A stretch of DNA of 64,000 nucleotides from a virus: positions 1-64,000 of the IMG/VR virus record IMGVR_UViG_3300009130_000011; one strand, given 5' to 3'. A program made the translations under genes and the position numbers. Under the pieces are notes generated by a model. The model made no database searches. It was not told where the DNA came from and saw only the letters and a program-made list of their open reading frames with translations. Positions 16,567 through 22,429 of the stretch are shown here, in pieces; the first letter of the stretch is position 1, and each line of letters opens with the position of its first letter.

Positions 16567-16758
16567 ATGAATGATAAAGATAAGAAAGTAAACGGCTTCA
16601 TCGCCAAAGTTAACATCGTCGACCGCAAGTCGGGCGACATCATCGCACGGAATCAAATCCTCAAGTGTGAGCATCACACCACCATTGATGCCTTGAATCG
16701 TGACCTCGCCAAGTTTGGCTTGCCACGCAAGTTTGAGTTTGTCGATTGGATTGCATAA
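16567..16758 (+). CDS. Small basic protein, unknown
   Basis: 63 aa, starting MNDKDKKVNGF. The promoter fixes this ATG; an in-frame ATG 27 bp upstream lies inside the spacer and cannot be used by this transcript. Sequence suggests a small beta-rich fold followed by a helix. Function unknown. Confidence 0.75.
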   Translation: MNDKDKKVNGFIAKVNIVDRKSGDIIARNQILKCEHHTTIDALNRDLAKFGLPRKFEFVDWIA

Positions 16759-16765
16759 AAAAAGC

Positions 16766-16800
16766 TTGCAATAAAACTTTAAATCCTTAGTCTTATACAT
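16766..16800 (+). promoter_or_regulatory. Leaderless promoter
   Basis: TTGCAA, 17-bp spacer, AGTCTT, 6-nt ATACAT, then ATG at 16801. Confidence 0.65.
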
Positions 16801-17034
16801 ATGAATATAATTGAACAAACCCGCAAAGAATGCAACCGCGAGCTTGACCTCGGTCTTGCTCTTTCCAAAGCTGAGGGAAATCTGAATTTCCTCGCAGGAC
16901 AATCCCACGAGAATAAGCTCGGACTAAATGCCATAACTCAAGACATGGCAATCCTTGACGCCCTTAATGCGGTACAAATCGCCCGCAAAGCTTTTCAAGA
17001 AATACTTTCAGAAAAGCGAAAAAAAAGCTTGTAA
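16801..17034 (+). CDS. Small helical protein, unknown
   Basis: 77 aa, predicted all-helical with heptad-like Leu/Ala spacing (LALSKAEGNLNFLAGQ, MAILDALNAVQIARKAFQE). The stop overlaps the -35 box of the next promoter. Function unknown. Confidence 0.72.
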   Translation: MNIIEQTRKECNRELDLGLALSKAEGNLNFLAGQSHENKLGLNAITQDMAILDALNAVQIARKAFQEILSEKRKKSL

Positions 17035-17063
17035 TAAACTAAAAAATCCTTACTCTTATACTT
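17029..17063 (+). promoter_or_regulatory. Leaderless promoter
   Basis: TTGTAA, 17-bp spacer, ACTCTT, 6-nt ATACTT, then ATG at 17064. Confidence 0.65.
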
Positions 17064-17264
17064 ATGGAAAATACTGATTCACTCGACCGCACCGCCCACG
17101 CCTTCGGCATGACCGATCTCGAATTTGAGGAACGCTCTCAAGTCGAGGCTGAGATTGCCGCCCAACAAGTCATCCGTAGATGGCAAGAAGAGGAGCAGAT
17201 CCTCAGAGAGTCCTTTGAAGCTCTCAGCCTCTTTGACGAAGAGGAAAACCCCCATCTCTTCTGA
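17064..17264 (+). CDS. RTAHAFGMTD-family small protein, copy A
   Basis: 66 aa, acidic. Its N-terminus (DSLDRTAHAFGMTDLEFEE) is almost identical to that of 19849-20073, while the rest differs: here a Gln/Glu-rich helix. The conserved N-terminal module with variable tails suggests a targeting or partner-binding segment. Function unknown. Confidence 0.75.
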   Translation: MENTDSLDRTAHAFGMTDLEFEERSQVEAEIAAQQVIRRWQEEEQILRESFEALSLFDEEENPHLF

Positions 17265-17296
17265 CGGGTTGGCACGCTTCTTGAACGGCCCTTTTA

Positions 17297-17364
17297 TAAG
17301 TCGTTCATAATCAAGGGCTTAGGCCGCCCTGAGCGAGCTAAGTAGCTGATAGCCAAGGACTTAC
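17297..17364. repeat. Tripartite palindromic repeat, copy 3
   Basis: AAGTCGTTCATAATCAAGGGCTTA, core GGCCGCCCTGAGCGAGC, then AAGTAGCTGATAGCCAAGGACTTAC. Preceded by the shared GGCACGCTTCTTGAACGGCC leader. Confidence 0.8.
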
Positions 17365-17389
17365 GACGCAAAAAAAGTTAAAAAAGTTC

Positions 17390-17424
17390 TTGACTTTTCG
17401 GGGTTGCTGTGCTATGTTATAGGT
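17390..17424 (+). promoter_or_regulatory. Leaderless promoter for mini-ORF 1
   Basis: TTGACT, 17-bp spacer, TATGTT, 6-nt ATAGGT, then ATG at 17425. Confidence 0.75.
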
Positions 17425-17448
17425 ATGATTAAGAAAATCCCAAACTAA
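17425..17448 (+). CDS. 7-residue leader peptide 1
   Basis: ATG-to-TAA frame encoding MIKKIPN, directly under a full leaderless promoter. The TAA is followed at once by a structured RNA motif. Two further copies (MKMKIPN, MKMKTPN) lie at 17545 and 17605. Ending in Pro-Asn-stop suggests slow termination, as in attenuator peptides, but no downstream gene is obviously controlled. Confidence 0.5.
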   Translation: MIKKIPN

Positions 17449-17449
17449 G

Positions 17450-17483
17450 AGCCGTAGAATGGCGGGACGTGGCTCCCCGCAGA
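17450..17483 (+). ncRNA. Alternative-pairing RNA motif, copy 1
   Basis: Order of segments: GAGCC, GTAGAAT, GCGGG, ACGT, GGCTC, CCCGC. The first and third pair-partners (GAGCC/GGCTC) and second set (GCGGG/CCCGC) interlock, giving either a pseudoknot or two mutually exclusive hairpins. Copy 2 preserves both pairings with different bases. Confidence 0.55.
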
Positions 17484-17509
17484 TCACCAAAAAAAACTTA
17501 AAATAATCC

Positions 17510-17544
17510 TTGACTTTTAGCCCAAACTCCGTTAACTTATAAGT
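17510..17544 (+). promoter_or_regulatory. Leaderless promoter for mini-ORF 2
   Basis: TTGACT, 17-bp spacer, TAACTT, 6-nt ATAAGT, then ATG at 17545. Confidence 0.75.
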
Positions 17545-17568
17545 ATGAAAATGAAAATCCCCAACTAA
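17545..17568 (+). CDS. 7-residue leader peptide 2
   Basis: Encodes MKMKIPN under its own leaderless promoter. It is the first half of a 60-bp unit repeated in tandem at 17605, in the same frame. Confidence 0.5.
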   Translation: MKMKIPN

Positions 17569-17599
17569 GCGCCGTATAAGTCGGGACGTGGCGCCCCGA
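17569..17599 (+). ncRNA. Alternative-pairing RNA motif, copy 2
   Basis: Segments: GCGCC, GTATAAG, TCGGG, ACGT, GGCGC, CCCGA. Relative to copies 1 and 3, A-T became C-G in the first helix and G-C became T-A in the second: compensatory changes in both helices. Confidence 0.6.
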
Positions 17600-17604
17600 A
17601 GATT

Positions 17605-17628
17605 ATGAAAATGAAAACCCCCAACTAA
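17605..17628 (+). CDS. 7-residue leader peptide 3
   Basis: Encodes MKMKTPN, in frame with and 60 bp after peptide 2. It has no promoter of its own, so it is probably on the same transcript. Confidence 0.45.
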   Translation: MKMKTPN

Positions 17629-17663
17629 GAGCCGTAGAACGGCGGGACGTGGCTCCCCGCAGA
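17629..17663 (+). ncRNA. Alternative-pairing RNA motif, copy 3
   Basis: Segments: GAGCC, GTAGAAC, GCGGG, ACGT, GGCTC, CCCGC, nearly identical to copy 1. A truncated palindromic repeat follows. Confidence 0.55.
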
Positions 17664-17676
17664 GTTTGGTAACCCT

Positions 17677-17737
17677 CTTATAATCAAGGACTTACGCCGC
17701 CCCTGTCCGCGTAAGCGGTTGAATACCAAAGACTTAT
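17677..17737. repeat. Tripartite palindromic repeat, copy 4 (truncated)
   Basis: The left arm is shortened to TTATAATCAAGGACTTAC; the core CGCCGCCCCTGTCCGCG and the right arm ending AAAGACTTAT are kept. Confidence 0.7.
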
Positions 17738-17807
17738 GAAACATAAGTACAGAAATCATGCCAATTCATGCGATAGGATAGTGCAAAAAATTAGTTGAAA
17801 GTTTTTC

Positions 17808-17842
17808 TTGACTTTTGGCGTTTTTTGGGTTATGTTGTAGAC
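17808..17842 (+). promoter_or_regulatory. Leaderless promoter
   Basis: TTGACT, 17-bp spacer, TATGTT, 6-nt GTAGAC, then ATG at 17843. Confidence 0.75.
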
Positions 17843-17938
17843 ATGAAATTAACTGAAAGAGAAAAAATCCTCCTCGCAATCGTCCTTCCTAAAAAGGAAA
17901 AAAAAGCAAAAAAAAGTTTGCAATTCCGCCAAAACTAG
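17843..17938 (+). CDS. 31-residue basic peptide
   Basis: Encodes a Lys-rich peptide (MKLTEREKILLAIVLPKKEK start) with a short hydrophobic stretch ILLAIVL after an acidic turn. Strong promoter and matched start support it despite its size. The -35 box of the next promoter lies inside it. Function unknown. Confidence 0.6.
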   Translation: MKLTEREKILLAIVLPKKEKKAKKSLQFRQN

Positions 17939-17946
17939 TTTAGCTT
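17918..17946 (+). promoter_or_regulatory. Sigma-70-type promoter with 32-nt leader
   Basis: TTGCAA, 17-bp spacer, TAGCTT. Here the ATG (17985) is about 38 nt beyond the -10, so this unit is an exception to the leaderless rule. Confidence 0.65.
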
Positions 17947-17984
17947 ATATACATACAACAAAGATAACCTAACTCAAAAAAATT

Positions 17985-18173
17985 ATGACCAAGTCCGAAA
18001 TGCTCAAAGAAATCTCCATCCTCCACGAAACGCTGAAAGATTGCGTTCTCACCATCGCTGACCGCGTTGCGATCCGCAACGAGATCGGTGACCTGCAGGA
18101 CAGGGTCGCCCTCCTCGACTTCCAAAACGAAGGCGAGGACTTCGACTTCGGTCATCACTCCGAATGGGAGTAA
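17985..18173 (+). CDS. Small acidic helical protein, unknown
   Basis: 62 aa, helical with a coiled-coil-like pattern (MLKEISILHETLKDCV, RNEIGDLQDRVALLDF) and a very acidic C-terminus. No SD is evident in its A-rich leader. Function unknown. Confidence 0.72.
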   Translation: MTKSEMLKEISILHETLKDCVLTIADRVAIRNEIGDLQDRVALLDFQNEGEDFDFGHHSEWE

Positions 18174-18188
18174 AAAGCAAAAAAAAGT

Positions 18189-18223
18189 TTGCAATCACCT
18201 AAAAAATCGTTTAAATTATACTC
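18189..18223 (+). promoter_or_regulatory. Leaderless promoter
   Basis: TTGCAA, 17-bp spacer, TAAATT, 6-nt ATACTC, then ATG at 18224. Confidence 0.72.
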
Positions 18224-18445
18224 ATGAATAAAGCAGAATTAAATCAAAAATTCGAGCTTCTCAATCGAGAAGTAAATGCCCTTTGGGATTCTTCAAAGTC
18301 TTTGCAAGATCAATCTGCCGAGTACAGCCAAGCTTGGCAAGCTCGTTTCGAGGTTTCTCGTGAACTTCGCAACTTTCGGGAGCTTGGCGGTTCTCGCTCT
18401 CGTTGCCATGATATGGCTTTTAAGATCCGCGAGCAAAACGCTTAA
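18224..18445 (+). CDS. Small helical protein, unknown
   Basis: 73 aa, helical, with an N-terminal amphipathic segment (LNQKFELLNREVNALWDSS) and an Arg-rich middle (EVSRELRNFRELGGSRSR). Followed 26 bp later by a gene with a classical SD. Function unknown. Confidence 0.72.
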   Translation: MNKAELNQKFELLNREVNALWDSSKSLQDQSAEYSQAWQARFEVSRELRNFRELGGSRSRCHDMAFKIREQNA

Positions 18446-18471
18446 AGTCTAACCTCAACAGAAAGGAAAAT

Positions 18472-18624
18472 ATGTTCATCCTCAAATCTATTCTCAACCA
18501 AGCGGGCGCCGTTTGGAAAGTTGAAAGCATCGCAATGCGCGAGCGTGACGCAAGGCGTCTCCTCCGTAGGCGTCAAGCACAAAATGACGGCAGTCGCCGT
18601 TACGGGCTTTTCCCTGCCAAGTAA
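18472..18624 (+). CDS. 50-residue Arg-rich protein
   Basis: Encodes MFILKSILNQAGAVWKVES followed by an Arg-rich stretch (RERDARRLLRRRQAQNDGSRR). A GAAAGGAAAA ribosome-binding site sits 5-14 nt upstream, so it is translated from the mRNA of the preceding gene rather than leaderless. Function unknown; nucleic-acid binding is plausible. Confidence 0.6.
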   Translation: MFILKSILNQAGAVWKVESIAMRERDARRLLRRRQAQNDGSRRYGLFPAK

Positions 18625-18652
18625 TTGGCACGCTTCTTGAACGGCTGTTTCA

Positions 18653-18720
18653 TAAGTCGTTGACTGTCAGGCGGTTAGGCCGACAGGGGCGGCGTAAGTC
18701 ATTGATAGTGTGACACTTAC
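18653..18720. repeat. Tripartite palindromic repeat, copy 5
   Basis: AAGTCGTTGACTGTCAGGCGG, core CGACAGGGGCGGCG, then AAGTCATTGATAGTGTGACACTTAC. It has the shared GGCACGCTTCTTGAACGGC leader. Confidence 0.78.
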
Positions 18721-18763
18721 GACACGCAAGAGAATAGTGTAAGAAAATAGTTGAAAGTTTTTC

Positions 18764-18798
18764 TTGACTTTTCGCATTTTTTGGCTTATGTTATAGGC
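18764..18798 (+). promoter_or_regulatory. Leaderless promoter
   Basis: TTGACT, 17-bp spacer, TATGTT, 6-nt ATAGGC, then ATG at 18799. Confidence 0.75.
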
Positions 18799-18906
18799 AT
18801 GAAAGTTAAAGTGAGAAAGACAATCCTTATGCCCAAAAGCATTCCGCACAAGCGGAAAAACAAAGTCTTGCCACGCAAGGCAAAGCACAAGGGAATTGTG
18901 CAATAA
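18799..18906 (+). CDS. 35-residue highly basic peptide, copy A
   Basis: Starts MKVKVRKTILMPKSIPHKRK and has 15 or so Lys/Arg. It is similar to 25918-26037 on the minus strand (MKAREIKIRKPILFTKARPF...), also leaderless. The charge suggests RNA or DNA binding. Function unknown. Confidence 0.62.
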   Translation: MKVKVRKTILMPKSIPHKRKNKVLPRKAKHKGIVQ

Positions 18907-18924
18907 AATAGTTGAACATTTTTC

Positions 18925-18959
18925 TTGCAATTTTACAAAAAATCCTTTATATTCTTAAT
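18925..18959 (+). promoter_or_regulatory. Leaderless promoter
   Basis: TTGCAA, 17-bp spacer, TATATT, 6-nt CTTAAT, then ATG at 18960. Confidence 0.7.
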
Positions 18960-19103
18960 ATGAAAACAAAAGAACAACTTCTTAAAGACCTTGCCTTTTG
19001 GCAGGATAAGGTCAATCGTTCACGCAAGGAGTCTCTCCGCTCCATCAGAGTTCTGCACCTTCAGCATGTGCAGGATGAACTCAAGAAACTTCAAGAAAGT
19101 TAA
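18960..19103 (+). CDS. 47-residue helical protein
   Basis: Starts MKTKEQLLKDLAFWQDKVNR; fully helical and amphipathic. The longer in-frame opening at 18912 overlaps the promoter and is rejected. Function unknown. Confidence 0.65.
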   Translation: MKTKEQLLKDLAFWQDKVNRSRKESLRSIRVLHLQHVQDELKKLQES

Positions 19104-19112
19104 GTTTCGGGG

Positions 19113-19149
19113 TTGACTTTATCGCTACAAACTGACAAAATATAATCTT
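19113..19149 (+). promoter_or_regulatory. Promoter with near-leaderless start
   Basis: TTGACT, 17-bp spacer, CAAAAT, then 8 nt (ATAATCTT) before the ATG at 19150. Confidence 0.6.
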
Positions 19150-19341
19150 ATGAAAATCACTAACGGAAAACTATACTTCTCAAAATCTAACGCTTGTGTT
19201 GTCCGAGTCTTGCGGGCAGACCAAACCCAAAAGGTTGCAACGCTGAAGCATCACGCTTCTGATATGGTGGAATCCGAGGTCTTGTTTAAGGACTTGACTC
19301 CCGCCACTTCCGAGCAAGTAAAATCCTACTTGGGCAAATAA
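19150..19341 (+). CDS. Small basic protein, unknown
   Basis: 63 aa, beta-rich N-terminus (ITNGKLYFSKSNACVVRVLR) then a polar helix. It has the general look of the 15029-15214 protein, a compact barrel that starts with a turn and two strands, but no real alignment. The next mini-ORF starts 1 bp after its stop. Confidence 0.72.
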   Translation: MKITNGKLYFSKSNACVVRVLRADQTQKVATLKHHASDMVESEVLFKDLTPATSEQVKSYLGK

Positions 19342-19342
19342 G

Positions 19343-19414
19343 ATGATTGAAATGATTCTTATAATCGCCTTCGCTCTAGTAATCCCAACGCTTGCAAAAG
19401 CGAACGCACAATGA
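19343..19414 (+). CDS. 23-residue hydrophobic peptide
   Basis: Encodes MIEMILIIAFALVIPTLAKA plus NAQ: a single membrane helix or a bare signal-peptide-like sequence with an AKA motif. The stop overlaps the next ATG (ATGA), so all three genes are coupled. One of several one-helix micro-proteins in this window. Confidence 0.55.
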   Translation: MIEMILIIAFALVIPTLAKANAQ

Positions 19415-19671
19415 GCGAAGCAGAAGTTGCACGATACAACGAAACACTTGCAGATCTCTCTCAAAGCATTGATCTGGGTTGGAAAAAGTTTTGGCAAGAG
19501 CGAGGAATAAACGCGGCTCTTGCTTGTAAGGATATAAATACGGGCGGACCTTGGTACTCCCGAGGCTATGGCGAGCAGGACGCCACAGGCGTTTTCGCCC
19601 ACATGCTAGAACCCGCCGAGCTTATCACCCGAGCAGTCACCCGCAAGAAAACCTTAAAGCAGTTTCATTAA
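19411..19671 (+). CDS. Small protein, unknown
   Basis: 86 aa, mixed helix with SQSIDLGWKKFWQERGINAA and an aromatic-glycine middle (GGPWYSRGYGEQ). Its TAA stop coincides with the first bases of repeat copy 6. Function unknown. Confidence 0.72.
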   Translation: MSEAEVARYNETLADLSQSIDLGWKKFWQERGINAALACKDINTGGPWYSRGYGEQDATGVFAHMLEPAELITRAVTRKKTLKQFH

Positions 19672-19735
19672 TCCTTGATAATCAAGGGTTTACGCCGCCC
19701 TGAGCGACATAAGTCGTTGAACACCAAGACCTTAC
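19669..19735. repeat. Tripartite palindromic repeat, copy 6
   Basis: TAATCCTTGATAATCAAGGGTTTA, core CGCCGCCCTGAGCGACA, then AAGTCGTTGAACACCAAGACCTTAC. Begins with the preceding gene's stop codon. Confidence 0.8.
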
Positions 19736-19813
19736 GGAAACATAGTTAAAATCAAAATTCTGCCCGGGGTAGTTATTTGGTATTGTATTTGTTAAAATTT
19801 GTTTAAAAATCTC
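19736..19813. other. Intergenic spacer
   Basis: AT-rich with a CCCGGG patch; no gene seen. It joins repeat copy 6 to the next promoter. Confidence 0.5.
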
Positions 19814-19848
19814 TTGACTTTTCCCCGTTTCCCCCTTATGTTGTTCTT
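19814..19848 (+). promoter_or_regulatory. Leaderless promoter
   Basis: TTGACT, 17-bp spacer, TATGTT, 6-nt GTTCTT, then ATG at 19849. Confidence 0.75.
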
Positions 19849-20073
19849 ATGATTAACGAAAACGATTCCCTCGCCCGCACCGCCCACGCCTTCGGCATGA
19901 CTGATGTCGAATTTACCGCCCGCCACGGGTTCGCCCCCGTGGACGATCTCCCGCTCCCGCCTCCTCCTGCGGGCTTCACGGTCTCGCCCAGCGGAGCCAT
20001 CCGCGAGGCTAGCCCCGAGGAACTCAGCGACTGGGTCGCTGAGGATATCCTCAACGGAGAGTTTGACGACTAG
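19849..20073 (+). CDS. RTAHAFGMTD-family small protein, copy B
   Basis: 74 aa, acidic. N-terminus DSLARTAHAFGMTDVEF matches 17064-17264. The tail is Pro-rich (LPLPPPPAGFTVSP) and ends in an acidic helix. The codon use is much more GC-rich than its neighbours. Last gene of the plus-strand block. Function unknown. Confidence 0.75.
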   Translation: MINENDSLARTAHAFGMTDVEFTARHGFAPVDDLPLPPPPAGFTVSPSGAIREASPEELSDWVAEDILNGEFDD

Positions 20074-20077
20074 GCCC

Positions 20078-20145
20078 TAAGTCGTTGACAATCAAAGGGT
20101 TAGCCCGCCCTGAGCGGCGTAAGTAGCTAATGATCAACGACTTAC
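20078..20145. repeat. Tripartite palindromic repeat, copy 7
   Basis: AAGTCGTTGACAATCAAAGGGTTA, core GCCCGCCCTGAGCGGCG, then AAGTAGCTAATGATCAACGACTTAC. Confidence 0.8.
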
Positions 20146-20201
20146 AAAAAGTATTGTTCTGTCGCCCGCCCGCCCGCAAAATTGTTATTTAGCTATTTGC
20201 G

Positions 20202-20241
20202 AAAAACCCCCCATCCGCCTTTCCGAAGGGCGAATGAGGGG
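20202..20241 (-). terminator. Terminator of the minus small-gene block
   Basis: An imperfect GC-rich stem (CCCCCCATCCGCC with GGCGAATGAGGGG) with loop TTTCCGAAG, followed on the minus strand by TTTTT. It lies between convergent gene blocks and stops transcripts from 20.9 kb. Confidence 0.75.
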
Positions 20242-20355
20242 CTTCAATAACTAATAACCTAACCAATAATAACTAACCACTAAAAATTTTCATTGCAATG
20301 CCACATAAAAGCGAAAGCTAAAGCCCACGGCAAGAAAATAAAAAGATCTGCCCAC

Positions 20356-20607
20356 TCACCCATTGCCCAAGATTCCTTCAACAACGGGTTTTGCCACAAG
20401 GTTTCTGATGGCAACACCATCTCCGTACTGACTACCCCTAACGGCAGACTTGAACTTGCGAGTGCTATACTCATAAAAAGCATTGACCACTACGCCCGCC
20501 TTGTTGACATAAGAGAAACAAAGCTTGTCCCCTTGCTTGTTTACATTTTGCGGTTGGTACTTTGCCACCGCATTAGCTTTTTCTATGAATGAGAATTCTG
20601 ATTGCAT
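20356..20607 (-). CDS. Small phage protein, unknown
   Basis: 83 aa, beta-rich with QGDKLCFSYVNKAGVVVNAF followed by EYSTRKFKSA. A strong AAGGAGG sits 8 nt before the ATG, which decides strand and start over the overlapping frames. Last gene of its operon. Function unknown. Confidence 0.72.
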   Translation of the reverse strand: MQSEFSFIEKANAVAKYQPQNVNKQGDKLCFSYVNKAGVVVNAFYEYSTRKFKSAVRGSQYGDGVAIRNLVAKPVVEGILGNG

Positions 20608-20621
20608 AATATGTTTCCTCC

Positions 20622-20909
20622 TTAGTTGTTGTTGTTGTAAACTTCACGCATCTCGGAGCTTACTCCGAAAGATTCGTCTTCCTCGTCAATGTCTTCAGCA
20701 GAGTCGCTGAACAAAAACTGAGACTCGTCCTCCAAGTCTTCTTTTTGACTATCGAGCAAACCATGCTCGACAACCAATTCTTCGGTCTTCACATCCTCGA
20801 CAAACTCTTGGGCTTGATCGCTAAGTGCGACTCCCTTGGCTTGCTCGAAAGCTTGACGGATGATCTCGATGCGTTCTTCTTGAGTGAGTTGTTCTTGTGT
20901 TAATTCCAT
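20622..20909 (-). CDS. Acidic protein, unknown
   Basis: 95 aa, extremely acidic (over a third Asp/Glu) with helical N-terminus LTQEQLTQEERIEIIRQAFE and a C-terminal Asn run. Acidic phage proteins of this sort are sometimes DNA mimics, but nothing more supports that here. Starts 7 nt after a TATATT box. Confidence 0.72.
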   Translation of the reverse strand: MELTQEQLTQEERIEIIRQAFEQAKGVALSDQAQEFVEDVKTEELVVEHGLLDSQKEDLEDESQFLFSDSAEDIDEEDESFGVSSEMREVYNNNN

Positions 20910-20945
20910 AGTGTTTAATATAGTTTAGTTTGAGAATAAAGTCAA
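20910..20945 (-). promoter_or_regulatory. Near-leaderless promoter
   Basis: Minus strand: TTGACT, 17-bp spacer, TATATT, 7-nt AAACACT, then ATG at 20909. The 3' half of the spacer and the -10 are the same as in the next promoter at 21123. Confidence 0.72.
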
Positions 20946-21122
20946 GCTTTCGTTTTCTAATTGTATGCGAATATATGGCTCAGAATATTCGTCTGTGTCC
21001 ATGTCTGCATAATTACAATCAACAAAATCGGAAACTTCGTTTACTCCGTTGTTGTTTTCTGATTCATTAACTACGAATGAGCAAATGTCATTTCCAAAGT
21101 AATCTTCAATTTTTATCTTCAT
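20925..21122 (-). CDS. Small acidic protein, unknown
   Basis: 65 aa, acidic and Asn-rich (VNESENNNGVNEVSDFVD), beta-like ends. Its last codons overlap the promoter of the next gene. Function unknown. Confidence 0.68.
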   Translation of the reverse strand: MKIKIEDYFGNDICSFVVNESENNNGVNEVSDFVDCNYADMDTDEYSEPYIRIQLENESLTLFSN

Positions 21123-21157
21123 GTGTTTAATATAGTTTAGTTGTGATCAGTAGTCAA
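21123..21157 (-). promoter_or_regulatory. Leaderless promoter
   Basis: Minus strand: TTGACT, 17-bp spacer, TATATT, 6-nt AAACAC, then ATG at 21122. Confidence 0.75.
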
Positions 21158-21162
21158 GCCCA

Positions 21163-21348
21163 TTAGGCATTTTCTTGAACTTTTTTTACTTCGCCAAAAG
21201 CGTGAATGTGGGCGACTCCGTTTTGTTTTGCAATGGTCTTTGCTAGACGCAATGCCTTTGCGTTACTTTGCACCTCGTCAATTAAATTACCGAAGGCGAA
21301 GACTTGAATCCACTTGGGAAAGTTAGCGTTTTTCTTAATAGTTATCAT
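21163..21348 (-). CDS. FQVFAFG-family small protein, copy B
   Basis: 61 aa, paralogue of 16181-16357 on the other strand: MITIKKNANF, WIQVFAFGNLIDEV, KALRLAKTIAKQ. Both the paralogue and a leaderless promoter fix this ATG; the first 11 codons of the longer frame are promoter. Function unknown. Confidence 0.8.
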   Translation of the reverse strand: MITIKKNANFPKWIQVFAFGNLIDEVQSNAKALRLAKTIAKQNGVAHIHAFGEVKKVQENA

Positions 21349-21383
21349 ACATAAGATACTAAGGACTTTTGAGTAAACCACAA
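21349..21383 (-). promoter_or_regulatory. Leaderless promoter (weak -35)
   Basis: Minus strand: TTGTGG, 17-bp spacer, AGTATC, 6-nt TTATGT, then ATG at 21348. Confidence 0.55.
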
Positions 21384-21452
21384 CAAAAAAAAATGTAAAA
21401 TAATCACTTTATCCGCCCGCTTATATCCTTCATAAGTTTCTCTAATAATACG

Positions 21453-21519
21453 TAAGTCTTTGTCTTTCAATGACTTGCGCCGCCCAGAGCGCCCTAAGTG
21501 CCTGAGTATCAATGACTTA
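21453..21519. repeat. Tripartite palindromic repeat, copy 8
   Basis: AAGTCTTTGTCTTTCAATGACTTG, core GCCGCCCAGAGCGCC, then AAGTGCCTGAGTATCAATGACTTA. Its right end supplies the stop codon of 21517-21681. Confidence 0.8.
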
Positions 21520-21681
21520 GTAGCCTAACCAAACCAAAACCTCTTGTGCTTCATACTCTTCCCTGTCTCCCAAGTCATCAAAGAATTGCTCGATATCTTC
21601 GCAATGATGCCTTGCCAATTCAAGCAAAGCTCTTTCTCTCGTTATAGTTAAACCTTCGGCTGAATCGTAATAGTCCATCAT
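21517..21681 (-). CDS. 54-residue acidic protein
   Basis: Starts MMDYYDSAEGLTITRERALL and is helical and acidic. It overlaps the end of the upstream GP88-like gene by 4 bp (coupled) and ends inside repeat copy 8. Function unknown. Confidence 0.62.
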   Translation of the reverse strand: MMDYYDSAEGLTITRERALLELARHHCEDIEQFFDDLGDREEYEAQEVLVWLGY

Positions 21682-22394
21682 GAATTTATACCTTCTTTAA
21701 CGAATCCTGTCAAATCTTTTTTGGCAAGACCTTTTTCGATAAGCCCGACGACCACGCCTTGCTTGTCAAGAAATCGCAAGTCCGATTCGTCGCCATTGAT
21801 AACCTCGACACCATTCCAAGTTTCAGGTAATTGGTTACGAAAGACAACGGCAACATTACCGCCCATTTCCAAAACTAGCTTGGCGATCTTTTCATTCGTT
21901 TCGGAGCATGAAAAAGTCAAGTGGTAGTTGCTTGGCAACTCGCCATTGAGAAAGCGTTGCATCCTCTTAAATGACTTGGTATAATCATAAAATTGAGTCT
22001 TGCCGTGCTTTTCAAAGAGGGTTACCCCATCTTCGTTTATAATGTTTTCCCATGCAATATCGCTTGTAAGGTTAGGACGGAAAACCGCTTGCAAACCTTT
22101 CTTGCTTGCCGACTTAATAGTTGAAGTAATTTCCTTTGATAGCTTGGCAAGGAAATCGAACCTTTGCTCGAAAAAGAGCTTAGTCTTTGCAATTCGTGAA
22201 TCTTGAACAGAATTCATTTGCCCACGACCTGCCGTATTCAAACAAGCCATGGTGCAACCTTTGGAACGCCATTGGCAAACTTCATAACCCGACAAATTAG
22301 CGGGAGCTAAGTGGATGCCTTTAGTTAAATATCCGAACGCCTCGCCTTTTGTGATCTTGGCGTTCCCTGCGGTGAGTAGAGTTGTTTTAATCAT
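21678..22394 (-). CDS. GP88-like phage protein
   Basis: 238 aa. The N-terminal pattern LLTAGNAKITKGEAFGYLT, then IHLAPANLSGYEVCQW and GCTMACLNTAGRG with closely spaced Cys, matches a conserved phage family (gene product 88 / DUF7227-type, seen in mycobacteriophages and marine phages). The biochemical role is unknown; the Cys cluster suggests a metal or Fe-S site. A leaderless promoter fixes the start. Confidence 0.72.
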   Translation of the reverse strand: MIKTTLLTAGNAKITKGEAFGYLTKGIHLAPANLSGYEVCQWRSKGCTMACLNTAGRGQMNSVQDSRIAKTKLFFEQRFDFLAKLSKEITSTIKSASKKGLQAVFRPNLTSDIAWENIINEDGVTLFEKHGKTQFYDYTKSFKRMQRFLNGELPSNYHLTFSCSETNEKIAKLVLEMGGNVAVVFRNQLPETWNGVEVINGDESDLRFLDKQGVVVGLIEKGLAKKDLTGFVKEGINS

Positions 22395-22429
22395 AATAGA
22401 ATACTAATTGAATTAGTTTGACTATGCAA
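22395..22429 (-). promoter_or_regulatory. Leaderless promoter
   Basis: Minus strand: TTGCAT, 17-bp spacer, TAGTAT, 6-nt TCTATT, then ATG at 22394. Confidence 0.65.

Noticed and set aside
17545-17628. Stop-codon readthrough at TAA before the pseudoknot-like motif
   Set aside because: In-frame continuation is possible from unit 2 to unit 3, but unit 3 ends with a second stop 12 bp later (TAG), and the structure begins directly at the stop instead of after an 8-nt spacer.
20280-20592. Plus-strand frame 20293-20592 and minus frame 20280-20483
   Set aside because: Both are shadows of 20356-20607, which has an AAGGAGG site and a fitting upstream gene.
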